From Victivallaceae bacterium (lineage in GTDB: Bacteria > Verrucomicrobiota > Lentisphaeria > Victivallales > Victivallaceae), in the NCBI GenBank assembly GCA_028691615.1, contig JAQUYX010000003.1, forward strand, positions 1 to 44,137: a DNA stretch of 44,137 bases, read 5' to 3'. The translations under genes and the position numbers were made by a program. The notes under the pieces were generated by a model. It made no database searches. It had not been told where the DNA came from and saw only the letters and a program-made list of their open reading frames with translations. This document shows positions 27,723 through 35,461 of this stretch, piece after piece (within the stretch, counting starts at the first letter, position 1; each line of letters opens with the position of its first letter).

Positions 27723-27744
27723 AATGGGGATTTTCACGTGGAAC

Positions 27745-27772
27745 AATATAATCTGAAAAAGAAAGAAGTCAA
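27745..27772 (-). promoter_or_regulatory. Promoter of tRNA-Gly
   Basis: On the minus strand, TTGACT (27767-27772), a 16-base spacer and TATATT (27745-27750). The start would be near 27737, about 15 bases before the mature 5' end. The -35 box lies in the ribosome-binding region of the lipoprotein gene on the opposite strand. Confidence 0.7.
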
Positions 27773-27780
27773 GAGCGAAA

Positions 27781-28203
27781 ATGAAAAATTTTGCAGTTAA
27801 TCACACCGGCCCCCTTGAAAAAAAGGGTGCGTGGGCAGGAATCCTGATGGGAGCAGCCATACTTTTCCTCGGCGGATGCGCCACGCCGCTGCCCCCGATG
27901 GATATTGACGTGCCGACCGTTTGTAAAAATGAAATTCAGACGTTGCAGAATCCGGCGATCAAGCGCAACACCGAGGAGAAATACCGCGCGGCCAAAAGTC
28001 TGGTGCGCAAAATCGATTTCACCTTCCTGCCCGATCTGCCGACCGTGGAGAAGATCTTCGGCCGCCGCGACGCCGTCATTGACCGCGCCGACGACGAAAA
28101 TCAGGTGATCATCTATTATTACACGTGGAAAAACCATTTTGTGCGCGTCGCTTTCTGGCGCTACAAACACCTCATCACCAAGTGCGAGATCAAGGAAGAG
28201 TAA
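27781..28203 (+). CDS. Small putative lipoprotein
   Basis: A 140-aa protein with a long basic N-terminal stretch, a hydrophobic core and a clear lipobox LFLGGC, so the lipidated Cys would be residue 33. The mature part has DLPTVEKIFGRRDAVIDRAD followed by an aromatic strand VIIYYYTW, a pattern that loosely recalls BamE/SmpA-type domains. Function unknown. No strong ribosome site precedes the ATG at 27781, which lies just beside the divergent tRNA promoter. It ends 5 bases before tadA, and its final codons contain the AGGAAGAG that probably serves as the tadA ribosome site. Confidence 0.7.
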   Translation: MKNFAVNHTGPLEKKGAWAGILMGAAILFLGGCATPLPPMDIDVPTVCKNEIQTLQNPAIKRNTEEKYRAAKSLVRKIDFTFLPDLPTVEKIFGRRDAVIDRADDENQVIIYYYTWKNHFVRVAFWRYKHLITKCEIKEE

Positions 28204-28208
28204 AAACA

Positions 28209-28673
28209 ATGTCCGACGAGGAGGCCATGCGTCTGGCGCTGAAGGAGGCGCATTGCGCTGCGGAACGCGGGGAAGTGCCCGTGGGCGCGGTTCTGCTGTA
28301 CCGGGATGATCGCATTGCGCCAATTCGGGCGGGCAATCGCGTGGAGGAGCGCAAAAGCGTGCTCGCCCATGCGGAGTTGCTGGTGCTCGCGGAGGCGGCA
28401 AAACGCACCGGCGACTGGCGCATGGAGGAGGCGGTTTTGTATGTGACCAAAGAGCCGTGCGCCATGTGCGCAGGCGCGATTGTCAATGCGCGGGTGGGGG
28501 TTGTGGTGTTCGGGTTTGCCGACGCACGCACAGGCGGCTGCGGTTCCGCGCTGGACATCACCGGACACAAGGCGATGCTCTGGCATCCGGAGGTCAGAAG
28601 CGGGGTGCTTGGCGAAGAATGCCGCACGATGTTTCTGGACTTCTTCCGCCGGATGAGAAAGGAAAAATCATGA
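28209..28673 (+). CDS. tadA: tRNA adenosine(34) deaminase
   Basis: A 154-aa cytidine-deaminase-fold enzyme. It has the zinc and proton-shuttle motif AHAE and the second zinc motif PCAMCAGAI, followed by DARTGGCGSALDI. TadA makes inosine at the wobble position of tRNA-Arg(ACG) and so lets it read several codons. A guanine deaminase is the main alternative, but the length and GEVPVGAVLL start fit TadA. The ATG at 28209 is 5 bases after the lipoprotein stop. The longer frame from 28125 overlaps that gene and lacks similarity. Its TGA overlaps the next ATG. Confidence 0.92.
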   Translation: MSDEEAMRLALKEAHCAAERGEVPVGAVLLYRDDRIAPIRAGNRVEERKSVLAHAELLVLAEAAKRTGDWRMEEAVLYVTKEPCAMCAGAIVNARVGVVVFGFADARTGGCGSALDITGHKAMLWHPEVRSGVLGEECRTMFLDFFRRMRKEKS

Positions 28674-29011
28674 AGCAAAACAGCAATACCGTCTCAAGGA
28701 TGGATTACCGGATGCGCTTTTTCGATCACGGCGCCTCGGTGGAAGTCACCCTTGTGCTCACGCCCAGGGAAAAACGCGCCGCGCTGCTGGTTGCTTCGGT
28801 CATGGTGGATGGCTTTGAACTTTTGGAATCGGCCCGGGTGCAGTTTGACGACCGTGGAAATGACAACCGGGCGCTTTGCTTCCAGCTTCACCACCACCGC
28901 GCGTTCGCGGGGGAAGAATATCAGGTGCATCTGGAACTCTTCGGCGGAGCATCGGTGGAGACGCTGGAGGGATTGCTGACCGTCACCGCGCCTGAAGAAG
29001 CGCGCGCGTAA
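28670..29011 (+). CDS. Hypothetical 113-aa protein coupled to tadA
   Basis: A 113-aa soluble protein of unknown family starting at an ATGA overlap with tadA; AAAGGAAAA lies just upstream. It looks beta-rich and charged (VEVTLVLTPREKRAALLVAS, VDGFELLESARVQFDD, YQVHLELFGGASVETLEG), with a His-rich turn QLHHHRAF. No signal peptide or membrane segment. The tight overlap suggests it is made in step with TadA. I cannot assign a function. Confidence 0.65.
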   Translation: MKQNSNTVSRMDYRMRFFDHGASVEVTLVLTPREKRAALLVASVMVDGFELLESARVQFDDRGNDNRALCFQLHHHRAFAGEEYQVHLELFGGASVETLEGLLTVTAPEEARA

Positions 29012-29111
29012 CCTCGGAAAGAGGGGGTCTTCAAGGTTTCTTCGAGGCGTCGGAGGACACGGCGCGAGTTTTTGCATTGCCGTAATCCCTGGAAAAAAAA
29101 CGTTTTTTGCG

Positions 29112-29140
29112 TTGCCAAATCGCGTCTTCGGTGCTAAATT
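29112..29140 (+). promoter_or_regulatory. Promoter of the ybhN-like/MTHFR/DUF1015 unit
   Basis: TTGCCA (29112-29117), a 17-base spacer and TAAATT (29135-29140). Directly upstream is the palindromic A/T tract AAAAAACGTTTTTT (29095-29108), placed like an UP element. The start would be at about 29147. It lies in the 254-base gap (29012-29265), whose first part holds only a weak CCTCG/CGAGG inverted repeat. Confidence 0.65.
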
Positions 29141-29147
29141 ACCGAGT

Positions 29148-29276
29148 ATGCTGGATCGTCCGGCGCAGTGCGCTGAAAATCCGTTCTGCAAAGGGCGAAG
29201 GCGATTGGGTTACGTCCGTCGAAAGCCCCCCAAGCCCCCGAGTCAATCCGTGTCCGAGGTCGTTTGTGAAATTTAA
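29148..29276 (+). CDS. Possible leaderless 42-aa ORF upstream of the ybhN-like gene
   Basis: An ATG at 29148 coincides with the predicted transcription start (8 bases after the -10 box) and opens a 42-codon frame. Its TAA (29274-29276) falls just inside the next gene, overlapping its GTG start at 29266. The product is basic and Pro/Arg-rich with Cys at 8, 14 and 40. No ribosome site is possible, so it would be translated leaderless. It may be a regulatory leader peptide or chance. Confidence 0.3.
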   Translation: MLDRPAQCAENPFCKGRRRLGYVRRKPPKPPSQSVSEVVCEI

Positions 29277-30294
29277 GAAAATTTTGTGGTTTTGCGCGAG
29301 AATTGTGATCGCGGGAAGCATTCTTTTCATTCTGATCCGCCGCAGCGGAGACGGTCTGGTGCGCACCTTTGAGGCATTCGACTGTCGTTACCTCGCGCCC
29401 GCATTTCTTCTTTATCTCGGCGAACAGGCGTTTGGGGCGGCCCGCTGGCGCAGTCTGGCCAATGCCGCCGGGTTCCGGATGCCATATCGCGCGGCCCTGT
29501 CGCTTTGGATGCAGGCGAATTTTTTCTCGCTGGTCATCCCCGGCGGCTCCATCGGCGGAGACGTCTATAAGGCCGCCGCCGTGACCACGCTGGCCAAGAG
29601 CAACCGCGCCGACGCGCTGCTCACGATCCTGATGGATCGAATCGTCGGAATGATCGGGCTCTTCGCGCCGCTGCTGGTGCTGACCGGAAGCTTCATCCCG
29701 GTGCTGATGAAAGTACAGATTCCGGGGCTTCCGATCGATGATTTCATGCGGGCGGCCGGAATTATCCTCCTGATGGCGGGATGTCTGGCGGGGACGGCCA
29801 TGCTGCCCCTATTCGCCGCAGCCGGACGCATCAAGGCGCTGGGCGATTTCTGGCGGCATCTGGGGACTGGCGAAGGACGTTTGAGTAAACTTGTCCAGAA
29901 GATCACATCGGCGGTTCTGGTTTACCGGAACCGAGGCAAATTCCTTGCCGCATGGGCCTTGGGGAGTGCGCTCTTTGTGCATCTGCCAACCGCAGTGGCG
30001 CTCTATTTGCTGCTGCTTGGCGCAGGAGCGGATGCGAGTTTGTCAAGATTTATGGCCGCATTGCTTGCGGCATTTCTCGGCTCCATCGCAGGACTGATTC
30101 CGATTTTCCCCTCCGGAGTCGGAGGGCGGGATTTGGCGGCGATCTCGGTGCTGGCCGCCTTCGGAATCAGCGCGGAGACGGCCAAAGCGGGGCAGCTGGT
30201 GTTGACGGCGGTCATTTTGGCGAGCAATCTGCTCGGGTGCATCTTTTTCTTCGGCTTCCGGCGGCGCGGCGTCATGGAAAGGACTTCGCTATGA
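29266..30294 (+). CDS. YbhN/lysylphosphatidylglycerol synthase-type membrane protein (UPF0104)
   Basis: A 342-aa protein with about eight transmembrane segments matching the LPG_synthase_TM family: FFSLVIPGGSIGGDVYKA, MDRIVGMIGLFAPLLVL and GLIPIFPSGVGGRDLAAISVL are the conserved loops (PxxxGGD and PSGVGxRE-like). Members flip or transfer lipids, as in MprF; here there is no soluble synthase domain, so a lipid flippase or transport role is more likely. The GTG at 29266 has GAGG 6 bases upstream and begins right before the first hydrophobic segment. Earlier in-frame starts would add a Pro-rich leader. Its TGA overlaps the next ATG. Confidence 0.85.
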   Translation: MKFKKILWFCARIVIAGSILFILIRRSGDGLVRTFEAFDCRYLAPAFLLYLGEQAFGAARWRSLANAAGFRMPYRAALSLWMQANFFSLVIPGGSIGGDVYKAAAVTTLAKSNRADALLTILMDRIVGMIGLFAPLLVLTGSFIPVLMKVQIPGLPIDDFMRAAGIILLMAGCLAGTAMLPLFAAAGRIKALGDFWRHLGTGEGRLSKLVQKITSAVLVYRNRGKFLAAWALGSALFVHLPTAVALYLLLLGAGADASLSRFMAALLAAFLGSIAGLIPIFPSGVGGRDLAAISVLAAFGISAETAKAGQLVLTAVILASNLLGCIFFFGFRRRGVMERTSL

Positions 30295-31766
30295 ACGCAA
30301 ATCAATTGAAAATCCAGTTCGGAGCATCCGAACATGTCAACCATTTCAAGGAGGCGCTGGACCATGGAGAATTTGTGCTCCTGCTCGAATGCGTTTCCCC
30401 GGGCGGAGATGTCGCCCCGGAAACGGCAGGGGAACTACTGGCCGCACTGCACCGGAGCGTGGCCGAGGCGGCCGAAGAATTTCATCAGAAAAGTTTTCTG
30501 GCGGTGACCGACTGCGACGATCCGCTCGGAATGCGCTCGGTGGATTACCTGCTGCGCCTGCCACCGGAGGAAGCGGCGGATCATGTCGCCTATCTTTCCG
30601 GGGCGCAGGGAGATGCGCGAGTCAAGGAACAGATTGATTTGGCGGCGGCATCGGGGATCGTCAACTGCGTATGCGTGACCGGGAACCCGGCGCCCGGGGA
30701 AACTTTGCGTCAGATCCGCAAACGGGAATTTTCCGAAAGCGTCGAGCAACTGCATTATCTCACCGGCAAGGGCGGCGCCTTTCACGCCGGATGCGTCGTA
30801 AATCCATTTTTGTACAGCGCCTGGTCGCTCTACCCGCAGTTTTTCAAGATGATGAAGAAGATTCATGCGGGGGCGCAGTTTGTCGTCACGCAGGCGGGCT
30901 GGGATATGGTCCGGCTTCAAACCCTGCGCTGGTATCTGGCGGAGCGGTCGTGCTTTGTGCCGACCGTGGCACGGCTGATGTTCCTCACGCCGGAGCGAGT
31001 CGAGGAGATCCGCGCCGGACACATGCCCGGCATTCGAATTTCCGATGATTTTCAAGGGATTCTGGACAAGGAGCTGCGCTTCTCCCGCGCCCAGTTCGAA
31101 GCCGCGCAATGGCGGAGAATCGAGCTTCAGGCCGCCGGATGCCGTCTGCTGGGATACAGCGCGGTGCAGTTGGGAGGAGTGACCACTTCGGCACAGGCGA
31201 AATATGCGGTCGAACGGATTGCCGCGGCGCTGCGCGAATTTCAGAACTTCGATCAATGGCTTGAGGCATACAATTCCTATCTGGCCGTGGCGGAGATGCC
31301 GCCCGATTCAGAGAGCTTCTTTCTTTACGACCGGACTCTCCAACGCGCATACCCGGACGAGTTGGCGCCGCCGCGGCGCAATGAACCGAAACTGCCGCAA
31401 ATCGGTGTGCTGGAAAAATTCTTCTGGCAGGTAAAAGAAGTGCTTTTCCGCCACGCCTCCTCCCGCCCGGCGTCCAGCAGAATGCTTTTGAAATTCCTGC
31501 TGGCCGGCTGTCGGAACTGCGAATTTTGCACACTGGGCGAAACGATGGAAATTTGTGTGATGCATTGCCCCGAAAAGTTGCGCAACGGCCCCTGCGGCGG
31601 CGTACTCCCGGACGGCTCCTGCTGTTTTCAAAACGGCAAATGCGTGCACGATCAGATTATGCGGACGGCCTGTTGGCGCAACCGCGTGCCGGAGTTGGAA
31701 GACGATCTCTTCCTGCGCGGCGAATCCCCCGACGAAAACAACACTCCTCAAGGAAAGGTAAAATAG
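30291..31766 (+). CDS. MetF-type methylenetetrahydrofolate reductase fused to a MetV-like Cys-rich C-terminal domain
   Basis: A 491-aa protein. Residues about 15-330 resemble the MTHFR (MetF) barrel: an FVLLLECVSPGGD start, VTDCDDPLGMRS, VNCVCVTGNP, AGCVVNPF and QFVVTQAGWDM. Residues about 370-465 are Cys-rich (407, 410, 413, 422, 426, 435, 444, 445, 451, 461) with CPEKLRNGPCGGV, the signature of the MTHFR C-terminal (MetV-type) domain. In acetogens MetV is a separate zinc-binding subunit working with MetF to make methyl-tetrahydrofolate. Here both seem to be one chain. The ATG overlaps the previous TGA; AAAGGA precedes it. A DUF1015 gene follows after 3 bases. Confidence 0.87.
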   Translation: MNANQLKIQFGASEHVNHFKEALDHGEFVLLLECVSPGGDVAPETAGELLAALHRSVAEAAEEFHQKSFLAVTDCDDPLGMRSVDYLLRLPPEEAADHVAYLSGAQGDARVKEQIDLAAASGIVNCVCVTGNPAPGETLRQIRKREFSESVEQLHYLTGKGGAFHAGCVVNPFLYSAWSLYPQFFKMMKKIHAGAQFVVTQAGWDMVRLQTLRWYLAERSCFVPTVARLMFLTPERVEEIRAGHMPGIRISDDFQGILDKELRFSRAQFEAAQWRRIELQAAGCRLLGYSAVQLGGVTTSAQAKYAVERIAAALREFQNFDQWLEAYNSYLAVAEMPPDSESFFLYDRTLQRAYPDELAPPRRNEPKLPQIGVLEKFFWQVKEVLFRHASSRPASSRMLLKFLLAGCRNCEFCTLGETMEICVMHCPEKLRNGPCGGVLPDGSCCFQNGKCVHDQIMRTACWRNRVPELEDDLFLRGESPDENNTPQGKVK

Positions 31767-31769
31767 GTC

Positions 31770-33002
31770 ATGGCGGATTTTAAACCATTTTTCGGCGTCC
31801 TTCCCACTGCGGAAAAGGCCGCGCTCGTCTCTGCAGTCCCCTACGATGTGGTCAACAGTGAAGAAGCCGCGGCGCTTGCCGACGGAAACTCCTTGAGTTT
31901 TCTCCACGTCTCCCGTCCCGAAATCGATCTGGAAAAGGGAATCGATCTACATGACGACCGCGTTTACGAACAGGCGGCAAAAGCCTTTGAACGCCTTCGC
32001 AAAGAGGCGCCGCTGGCCACCGACCCCGAACGCCACTTCTATCTTTACCGGCTCAAGATGGGCGATCATGTCCAGACCGGCGTCATCGGCGCAGCCTCTG
32101 CGGAGGATTACCGCACCGGCGTCATCAAAAAGCACGAAAAAACCCGGAAGGACAAAGAGGACGACCGGACGCGCCATGTCATGACCTTGCGCAGTCACAC
32201 CGGCCCGGCTTTTTTCACCTACCGCAAAGTCGCCAGGATCGACGCGCTGATTGACAAGCTGACCCGGGAAAAACCGCTCTTTGATTTCACTTCTCCGGAC
32301 GGGATCTCGCATACCCTCTGGCGGGTTCCGTCTGCGGAGAGCGACGTTCTCAACGGATATTTTCACACAGATGTGCCGGTCTTCTACATCGCCGACGGAC
32401 ACCACCGCAGCGCGGCCGCCGCCCGAACTGCGGCGGAGTGCGCGCCCAAAAATCCCCGGCACAACGGGACCGAGGAATACAACTATTTTCTCGCCGTGGC
32501 CTTCCCCTCCGACCAGCTGGCGATCCTGCCCTACAACCGGGCTTTGAAGAATTTGCACGGCCACTCGGTTGCGGAGCTTCTCGCCCTGCTCCGGGAGAAA
32601 TTCTCGACCACCGAATGCGCCGACGGGGCGGTCTCGGCTCAAGGCGAATTCAAAATGTACTGCGCCGGACAATGGTATTTGCTTCGGCCGAAGTTCGACG
32701 TCTCAAAACTCGACGTGATCGGACGGCTCGATGTCAGCGTTTTGCAGGATAACGTGCTCCAGCCGATTTTCGGAATCGACGATCCGCGCACCAGCGAGGA
32801 GATCGACTTCATCGGCGGCATCCGGGGAACGAAGGAACTGGTCAAGCTGGTCGACTCCGGGAGTCATCAGGCGGCGTTCTCGATGTATCCGACGACGGTC
32901 GCACAGCTTATGGACATTGCCGACGCGGGGGCGATCATGCCGCCGAAATCGACATGGTTTGAGCCGAAACTTCGCGACGGTCTGGTCTCGCACGACTTCT
33001 GA
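31770..33002 (+). CDS. DUF1015 family protein
   Basis: A 410-aa cytoplasmic protein of the DUF1015 family. Family-like stretches are VSAVPYDVVNSEEAAAL at the start, VIKKHEKTRKDKEDDRTRH in the middle, YIADGHHRSAAAARTAAE and FGIDDPRTSEEIDFIGG. The family is related to SerK/SbnI-type free-serine kinases with a ParB-like fold, so a nucleotide-dependent serine-related role is possible but not shown. It lies 3 bases after the MetF-MetV gene; serine and one-carbon folates are metabolically linked. AAGGAA precedes the ATG. Confidence 0.88.
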   Translation: MADFKPFFGVLPTAEKAALVSAVPYDVVNSEEAAALADGNSLSFLHVSRPEIDLEKGIDLHDDRVYEQAAKAFERLRKEAPLATDPERHFYLYRLKMGDHVQTGVIGAASAEDYRTGVIKKHEKTRKDKEDDRTRHVMTLRSHTGPAFFTYRKVARIDALIDKLTREKPLFDFTSPDGISHTLWRVPSAESDVLNGYFHTDVPVFYIADGHHRSAAAARTAAECAPKNPRHNGTEEYNYFLAVAFPSDQLAILPYNRALKNLHGHSVAELLALLREKFSTTECADGAVSAQGEFKMYCAGQWYLLRPKFDVSKLDVIGRLDVSVLQDNVLQPIFGIDDPRTSEEIDFIGGIRGTKELVKLVDSGSHQAAFSMYPTTVAQLMDIADAGAIMPPKSTWFEPKLRDGLVSHDF

Positions 33003-33044
33003 CGCCCCACACCAATCGAATCAACTTCAGGAAAGATCGATCTC

Positions 33045-33641
33045 ATGAAAAAAACAATCCAATGGATGCTGTTTCTTGCGCTGTTGTCGGTTCTGGCCGG
33101 TTGCGCACAGCCGGTAGCGGTCTCGGAAGTGCTTCAGCAGCCCAAAGACACTGCGCTTCGGACCAGATACAATCTGCGGTATGACGATCCCGCGCATGTG
33201 CCGTCGATCAATATGCAAAGCGCAAAATCATTTCTGCCGGCCGGTTCGGTTGTGACCGTGCGCGAGGCATGGGACGACAAGCTGGTTCTGCAGGATCAGA
33301 AAGGGGTCGTTTACACGATTGATTTCGAGCCGTCGCTGCTTCAGTTGACCATGCGCGACTACCTGCGCAAACTGCTGACCATTGAGGACGAGAAGTCCGT
33401 CTTTCAGGCGGTCCGGCCGGAGATGCTAATTCATGTCCGCGCGGGCAACGTCGTTCGCGGCATGAACAAAGCCGAGGTGCTGGTTTCCTGGGGGCCGCCG
33501 CCCCAGAGCAGAACGCCGTCGACGACGTTGTCGACATGGATCTATTTTCGCAACGATATGGAAACCGTGCGAATTGTCTTTCGCAACGACAAAGTGCGCA
33601 ATCAGCTTGAATTTGTTCCGGGAAAGCAAACCGTCAAATGA
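33045..33641 (+). CDS. Putative lipoprotein with BamE/SmpA-like C-terminal half
   Basis: A 198-aa protein with a textbook signal and lipobox (MKKTIQWMLFLALLSVLAGC, lipidated Cys20). The C-terminal part NVVRGMNKAEVLVSWGPP then TWIYFRN and VRIVFRNDKVRNQLEF resembles the SmpA/OmlA (BamE) fold pattern GMxxxEVxxxxGxP followed by a Tyr-rich strand. The likely place is the periplasmic face of the outer membrane. It may help envelope assembly; that is inference. AGGAAAG precedes the ATG by about 10 bases. Its TGA overlaps the next ATG. Confidence 0.78.
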   Translation: MKKTIQWMLFLALLSVLAGCAQPVAVSEVLQQPKDTALRTRYNLRYDDPAHVPSINMQSAKSFLPAGSVVTVREAWDDKLVLQDQKGVVYTIDFEPSLLQLTMRDYLRKLLTIEDEKSVFQAVRPEMLIHVRAGNVVRGMNKAEVLVSWGPPPQSRTPSTTLSTWIYFRNDMETVRIVFRNDKVRNQLEFVPGKQTVK

Positions 33642-34591
33642 ACGGCGCGGCAGCTCGGAAACATGATCTGGTCACCGGCGGCGCCGGTTTCATCGGCGCC
33701 GCGCTGGTTCGGCATCTGCTGGACGCGGGGCATCAAGTGACGGTGCTGGACAACTTTTTCACCGGACGAATGGAGAACCTCCCGGACGCGCCCGGATTGA
33801 AGATCCTGCGCGGGGATGTCATTGCCGAGCGCGATTATCCGGAAGATCTCACGGGCATCTACAATCTGGCGTGTCCGGCGTCTCCGGTGCACTACGCTTC
33901 CGACCCGGTGCACACGACGAAAACCTGCGTTCTCGGCGCGCTGCGGATGCTGGAATTGGCGCGGCAGAGGAAGATTCCGATTCTTCAGAGTTCGACCAGT
34001 GAAGTCTACGGAGATCCCTTCGTTCATCCGCAGACGGAATCCTACTTCGGCAACGTCAACTGCACCGGACTGAGAAGCTGTTACGACGAAGGGAAACGAT
34101 GCGCGGAAACCTTGTTTTTCGACTTCCGCCGTCAGTATGGAGTCGACACCAAAGTGGTGCGGATCTTCAACACCTACGGCCCGGGCATGCTTCCCGACGA
34201 CGGCCGGGTGGTCAGTAATTTCATTGTTCAGGCGCTGCGGGGCAACGCCTTGACCATCTATGGAGACGGCTCGCAAACCCGCAGTTTCTGCTACGTTTCC
34301 GATCTGGTGGAAGGACTGATTAAGATGTTCCATACCCCGCCGGAAATTTCCGGGCCGGTCAATCTGGGCAATCCCGGGGAATTTACGATGAATGAACTGG
34401 CCGATCTGATTCTGGCGGAAATCCCGAATCCCGCCGGAAAAATCTTCAAACCGCTCCCGTCGGACGACCCGACTCGACGCAAACCGGACATCTCCAGGGC
34501 GCAAAGCCTTCTGCACTGGCAACCGGTTGTTCCGTTGCGCGAAGGCCTGAAGGAGACCATCGCATTCTTCCGGACGACGCTCGGTCGCTGA
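33638..34591 (+). CDS. UDP-glucuronate decarboxylase-like NAD-dependent sugar epimerase
   Basis: A 317-aa extended short-chain dehydrogenase. It has the NAD-binding VTGGAGFIGAALVRHLL, ACPASPVHYASDP (typical of UDP-glucuronate decarboxylase, UXS), SSTSEVYGDP, the catalytic YDEGK (Tyr-xxx-Lys) and RIFNTYGPGM. UXS turns UDP-glucuronate into UDP-xylose for surface glycans. dTDP-glucose dehydratase or UDP-galactose epimerase are less likely given the motifs. The ATG overlaps the lipoprotein stop (ATGA). It converges with trmO; the 42-base gap holds a GGCGC/GCGCC inverted repeat. Confidence 0.88.
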   Translation: MNGAAARKHDLVTGGAGFIGAALVRHLLDAGHQVTVLDNFFTGRMENLPDAPGLKILRGDVIAERDYPEDLTGIYNLACPASPVHYASDPVHTTKTCVLGALRMLELARQRKIPILQSSTSEVYGDPFVHPQTESYFGNVNCTGLRSCYDEGKRCAETLFFDFRRQYGVDTKVVRIFNTYGPGMLPDDGRVVSNFIVQALRGNALTIYGDGSQTRSFCYVSDLVEGLIKMFHTPPEISGPVNLGNPGEFTMNELADLILAEIPNPAGKIFKPLPSDDPTRRKPDISRAQSLLHWQPVVPLREGLKETIAFFRTTLGR

Positions 34592-34633
34592 ACGGGCGCT
34601 CGGAATACCGCTTCTGCGCCATCGCCGCATGAT

Positions 34634-35461
34634 TCAGTCGGAAAAGACCGCCCGAAAGGCGCGGTGCATTTCTTTGTCGCCATACAAATCAACTGCGCCG
34701 GGCAGGAGATCCTGCTTTGAATAATTGCTGCGTAATTCCCGCAGAATCACCTTGCGCGCCCCTTCGTCCACCGCAAACCCCAGTTGCCATGTCCGGCAAC
34801 CGATCCAATGCAATTGGCCGCCGTTTTCGTGATGCAATCGTTTGCGGCGACTGTCCAGCGGCGCAAGCGCCAGCTGGACTTTGCAGAAGTGGATGAGATT
34901 GAGCTTGCAGTGCTCATAAATCCATTCGGCCCGGTCCATGAATTTCGGTGCGAACGCCAATTCGTAACAGTCCGCCATCGCCGCGGCCAGCCATCCGGTG
35001 GACGCCTGAGGAAAGGCATCGGCCGCAGGGATGTACGGTTTGACATCCAGTACCGGCGTCCCGTCCAGCAGATCACTGTTGGCAATATGCAACACACGCC
35101 CCGTGACCCGCAGCAGCTCGACGCAACTGATCCCGATCGGATTGGGCCGGTAGGGACTGCGCGTGGCAAACACACCGACCTTGCGGCCGGGAGACACCGG
35201 AGGATCGCACTTGACCCGGTATCCCGCGTCGAGATTGCGGTCGAACACGAAAATCACCCAAATGCGTTCAAATCCGGCCAGATCCGCAAGCGCCTGCTCG
35301 TAATTGCATCCGCGCATGAATTCAATTTGCGCTTCTCCGCCGCCGTAAATCCCTTGCCGCGGCGCCTCGAAGCGATAACACTGGTCGGCACGAACCACCC
35401 CCACCGGGGAGAAGCAGAACCCGCCCGCGGGAGAATCGTCACGGTTCGCGGATGGACTCAT
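34634..35461 (-). CDS. trmO: tRNA (N6-threonylcarbamoyladenosine37-N6)-methyltransferase TrmO (TsaA/YaeB family)
   Basis: A 275-aa protein of the TsaA/VirR-like family: SPVGVVRADQCYRFEAPRQG at the start, FERIWVIFVFDRN and FATRSPYRPNPIGIS, the conserved SAM-binding region. It methylates t6A37 of threonine tRNAs. E. coli TrmO is 235 aa; this protein has an extended C-terminal domain. The ATG ending at 35461 overlaps the end of the HlyD-type gene by 23 bases, with AAGG a few bases upstream, so this tRNA gene is the last cistron of the secretion operon. Confidence 0.88.
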   Translation of the reverse strand: MSPSANRDDSPAGGFCFSPVGVVRADQCYRFEAPRQGIYGGGEAQIEFMRGCNYEQALADLAGFERIWVIFVFDRNLDAGYRVKCDPPVSPGRKVGVFATRSPYRPNPIGISCVELLRVTGRVLHIANSDLLDGTPVLDVKPYIPAADAFPQASTGWLAAAMADCYELAFAPKFMDRAEWIYEHCKLNLIHFCKVQLALAPLDSRRKRLHHENGGQLHWIGCRTWQLGFAVDEGARKVILRELRSNYSKQDLLPGAVDLYGDKEMHRAFRAVFSD

